From Desulfonatronum sp. (lineage in GTDB: Bacteria > Desulfobacterota > Desulfovibrionia > Desulfovibrionales > Desulfonatronaceae): a DNA stretch of 5,673 nt. The position numbers and the translations under genes are program-made. Under the pieces are notes generated by a model. The model was given only the letters and a program-made list of their open reading frames with translations, ran no database searches and was not told the DNA's origin. How positions within the stretch are numbered: position 1 is the first letter of the stretch; each line of letters opens with the position of its first letter. Positions 5,505-5,673 of this stretch are shown in pieces. The stretch spans positions 1 through 5,673 of the forward strand of contig SKYX01000369.1 of NCBI GenBank assembly GCA_007127655.1, read 5' to 3'.

Positions 5505-5580
5505 GGCGGAGTCCCGTTCTTCCTGGACACCGGGGTGTGCCCGGCTTCAGGCAAACAGAATGTCCGCCTCAACCTTTTTT
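5505..5580 (+). promoter_or_regulatory. Structured leader of the RRM gene, possible attenuator
   Basis: GGCGGA (5505-5510) can pair with TCCGCC (5563-5568). Inside it, CCGGG-GTGTG-CCCGG (5530-5544) can form a five-pair hairpin; ACACC-GG-GGTGT (5527-5538) is an alternative pairing of the same bases. A run of six T (5575-5580) follows, directly before the GGAG ribosome site. Mutually exclusive stems plus a T run next to a start codon would suit attenuation or temperature- or protein-dependent control. The pairing is read by eye only. Confidence 0.35.
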
Positions 5581-5592
5581 GGAGTTATTCGC

Positions 5593-5673
5593 ATGTCAAG
5601 TAAGTTGTATGTTGGGAATTTGCCTTTTACCGCCCAGGAAGACGATGTTCGCGATCTGTTCGCCACCTATGGC
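5593..5673 (+). CDS. RNA-binding protein with RRM domain, N-terminal part only
   Basis: The first 27 residues of a gene that leaves the window at the right edge. MSSKLYVGNLPFTAQEDDV then RDLFATYG matches the start of an RNA recognition motif. LYVGNL (5-10) is the RNP2 strand, and DDVRDLFATYG is the first helix leading into the usual F-x-x-x-G turn. Bacterial single-RRM proteins are about 80-110 residues, bind single-stranded RNA, and are often linked to cold or stress responses. The RNP1 strand lies beyond the edge and cannot be checked. GGAG at 5581-5584 stands eight bases before the ATG, which supports the start. The gene is divergent from the aldo/keto reductase and has a long leader that may regulate it. 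Confidence 0.88.
   Translation, partial: MSSKLYVGNLPFTAQEDDVRDLFATYG

Larger units (their letters stand above)
5166..5592. other. Divergent intergenic region between the reductase and RRM genes
   Basis: 427 bases without a supported gene. The left half (5190-5400) shows no clear promoter for the reductase; AATAAC just upstream of its Shine-Dalgarno is -10-like but has no matching -35. CCGTGACG occurs twice, at 5320-5327 and 5336-5343, a 16-base-spaced direct repeat of unknown meaning. The right half is AT-rich to about 5460, then holds the leader of the RRM gene, described separately. Confidence 0.6.

Overview
The window looks like a chromosomal segment from a Gram-negative anaerobe of the Desulfovibrio type (Desulfovibrionales / former delta-proteobacteria). 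This is an inference from the feel of the proteins (a divergent DnaA, a RimK-like ATP-grasp ligase, a single-RRM RNA-binding protein, a CLDCC cysteine protein). No rRNA or other marker gene is present to prove it.

Left part, minus strand (1-2989). Reading right to left, a DnaA-family protein (2989-1427) is followed after 55 bases by a RimK-like ATP-grasp ligase (1371-583). A 50-residue peptide with a GTG start (586-434) overlaps the ligase stop in a GTGA junction. After a gap of about 225 bases comes the N-terminus of a PAS-domain protein (208 to beyond position 1). The first three look like one transcription unit. The DnaA protein has all four domains. However, it lacks the arginine finger, the sensor 1 residues and the aspartate of the DNA-binding signature, and neither dnaN nor DnaA boxes lie next to it. 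It may therefore be a second, specialised DnaA rather than the replication initiator.

Middle (2990-4317). A strongly AT-rich stretch with a perfect 12-base palindrome lies upstream of dnaA. It is followed on the plus strand by a row of small genes. The first is a stretch that reads as a broken gene (about 3295-3846). Next is a small six-cysteine protein (3866-4141) of a kind seen in prophages. Last is a basic 59-residue protein (4138-4317) that starts in a GTGA overlap and runs 16 bases into the end of the convergent gene. This block looks like a decayed mobile-element or prophage fragment between two housekeeping-type genes.

Right part (4302-5673). An aldo/keto reductase with a complete catalytic tetrad lies on the minus strand (5165-4302) behind a strong Shine-Dalgarno sequence. 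A non-coding gap of 427 bases separates it from a divergent single-RRM RNA-binding protein (from 5593, cut by the window edge). That gene has a -35-like element and a leader with potential secondary structure ending in a T6 run.

The observations most worth a check are the atypical DnaA and its possible upstream overlapping ORF, the ATP-grasp ligase coupled to a 50-residue peptide, and the cluster of overlooked small genes at 3295-4317.
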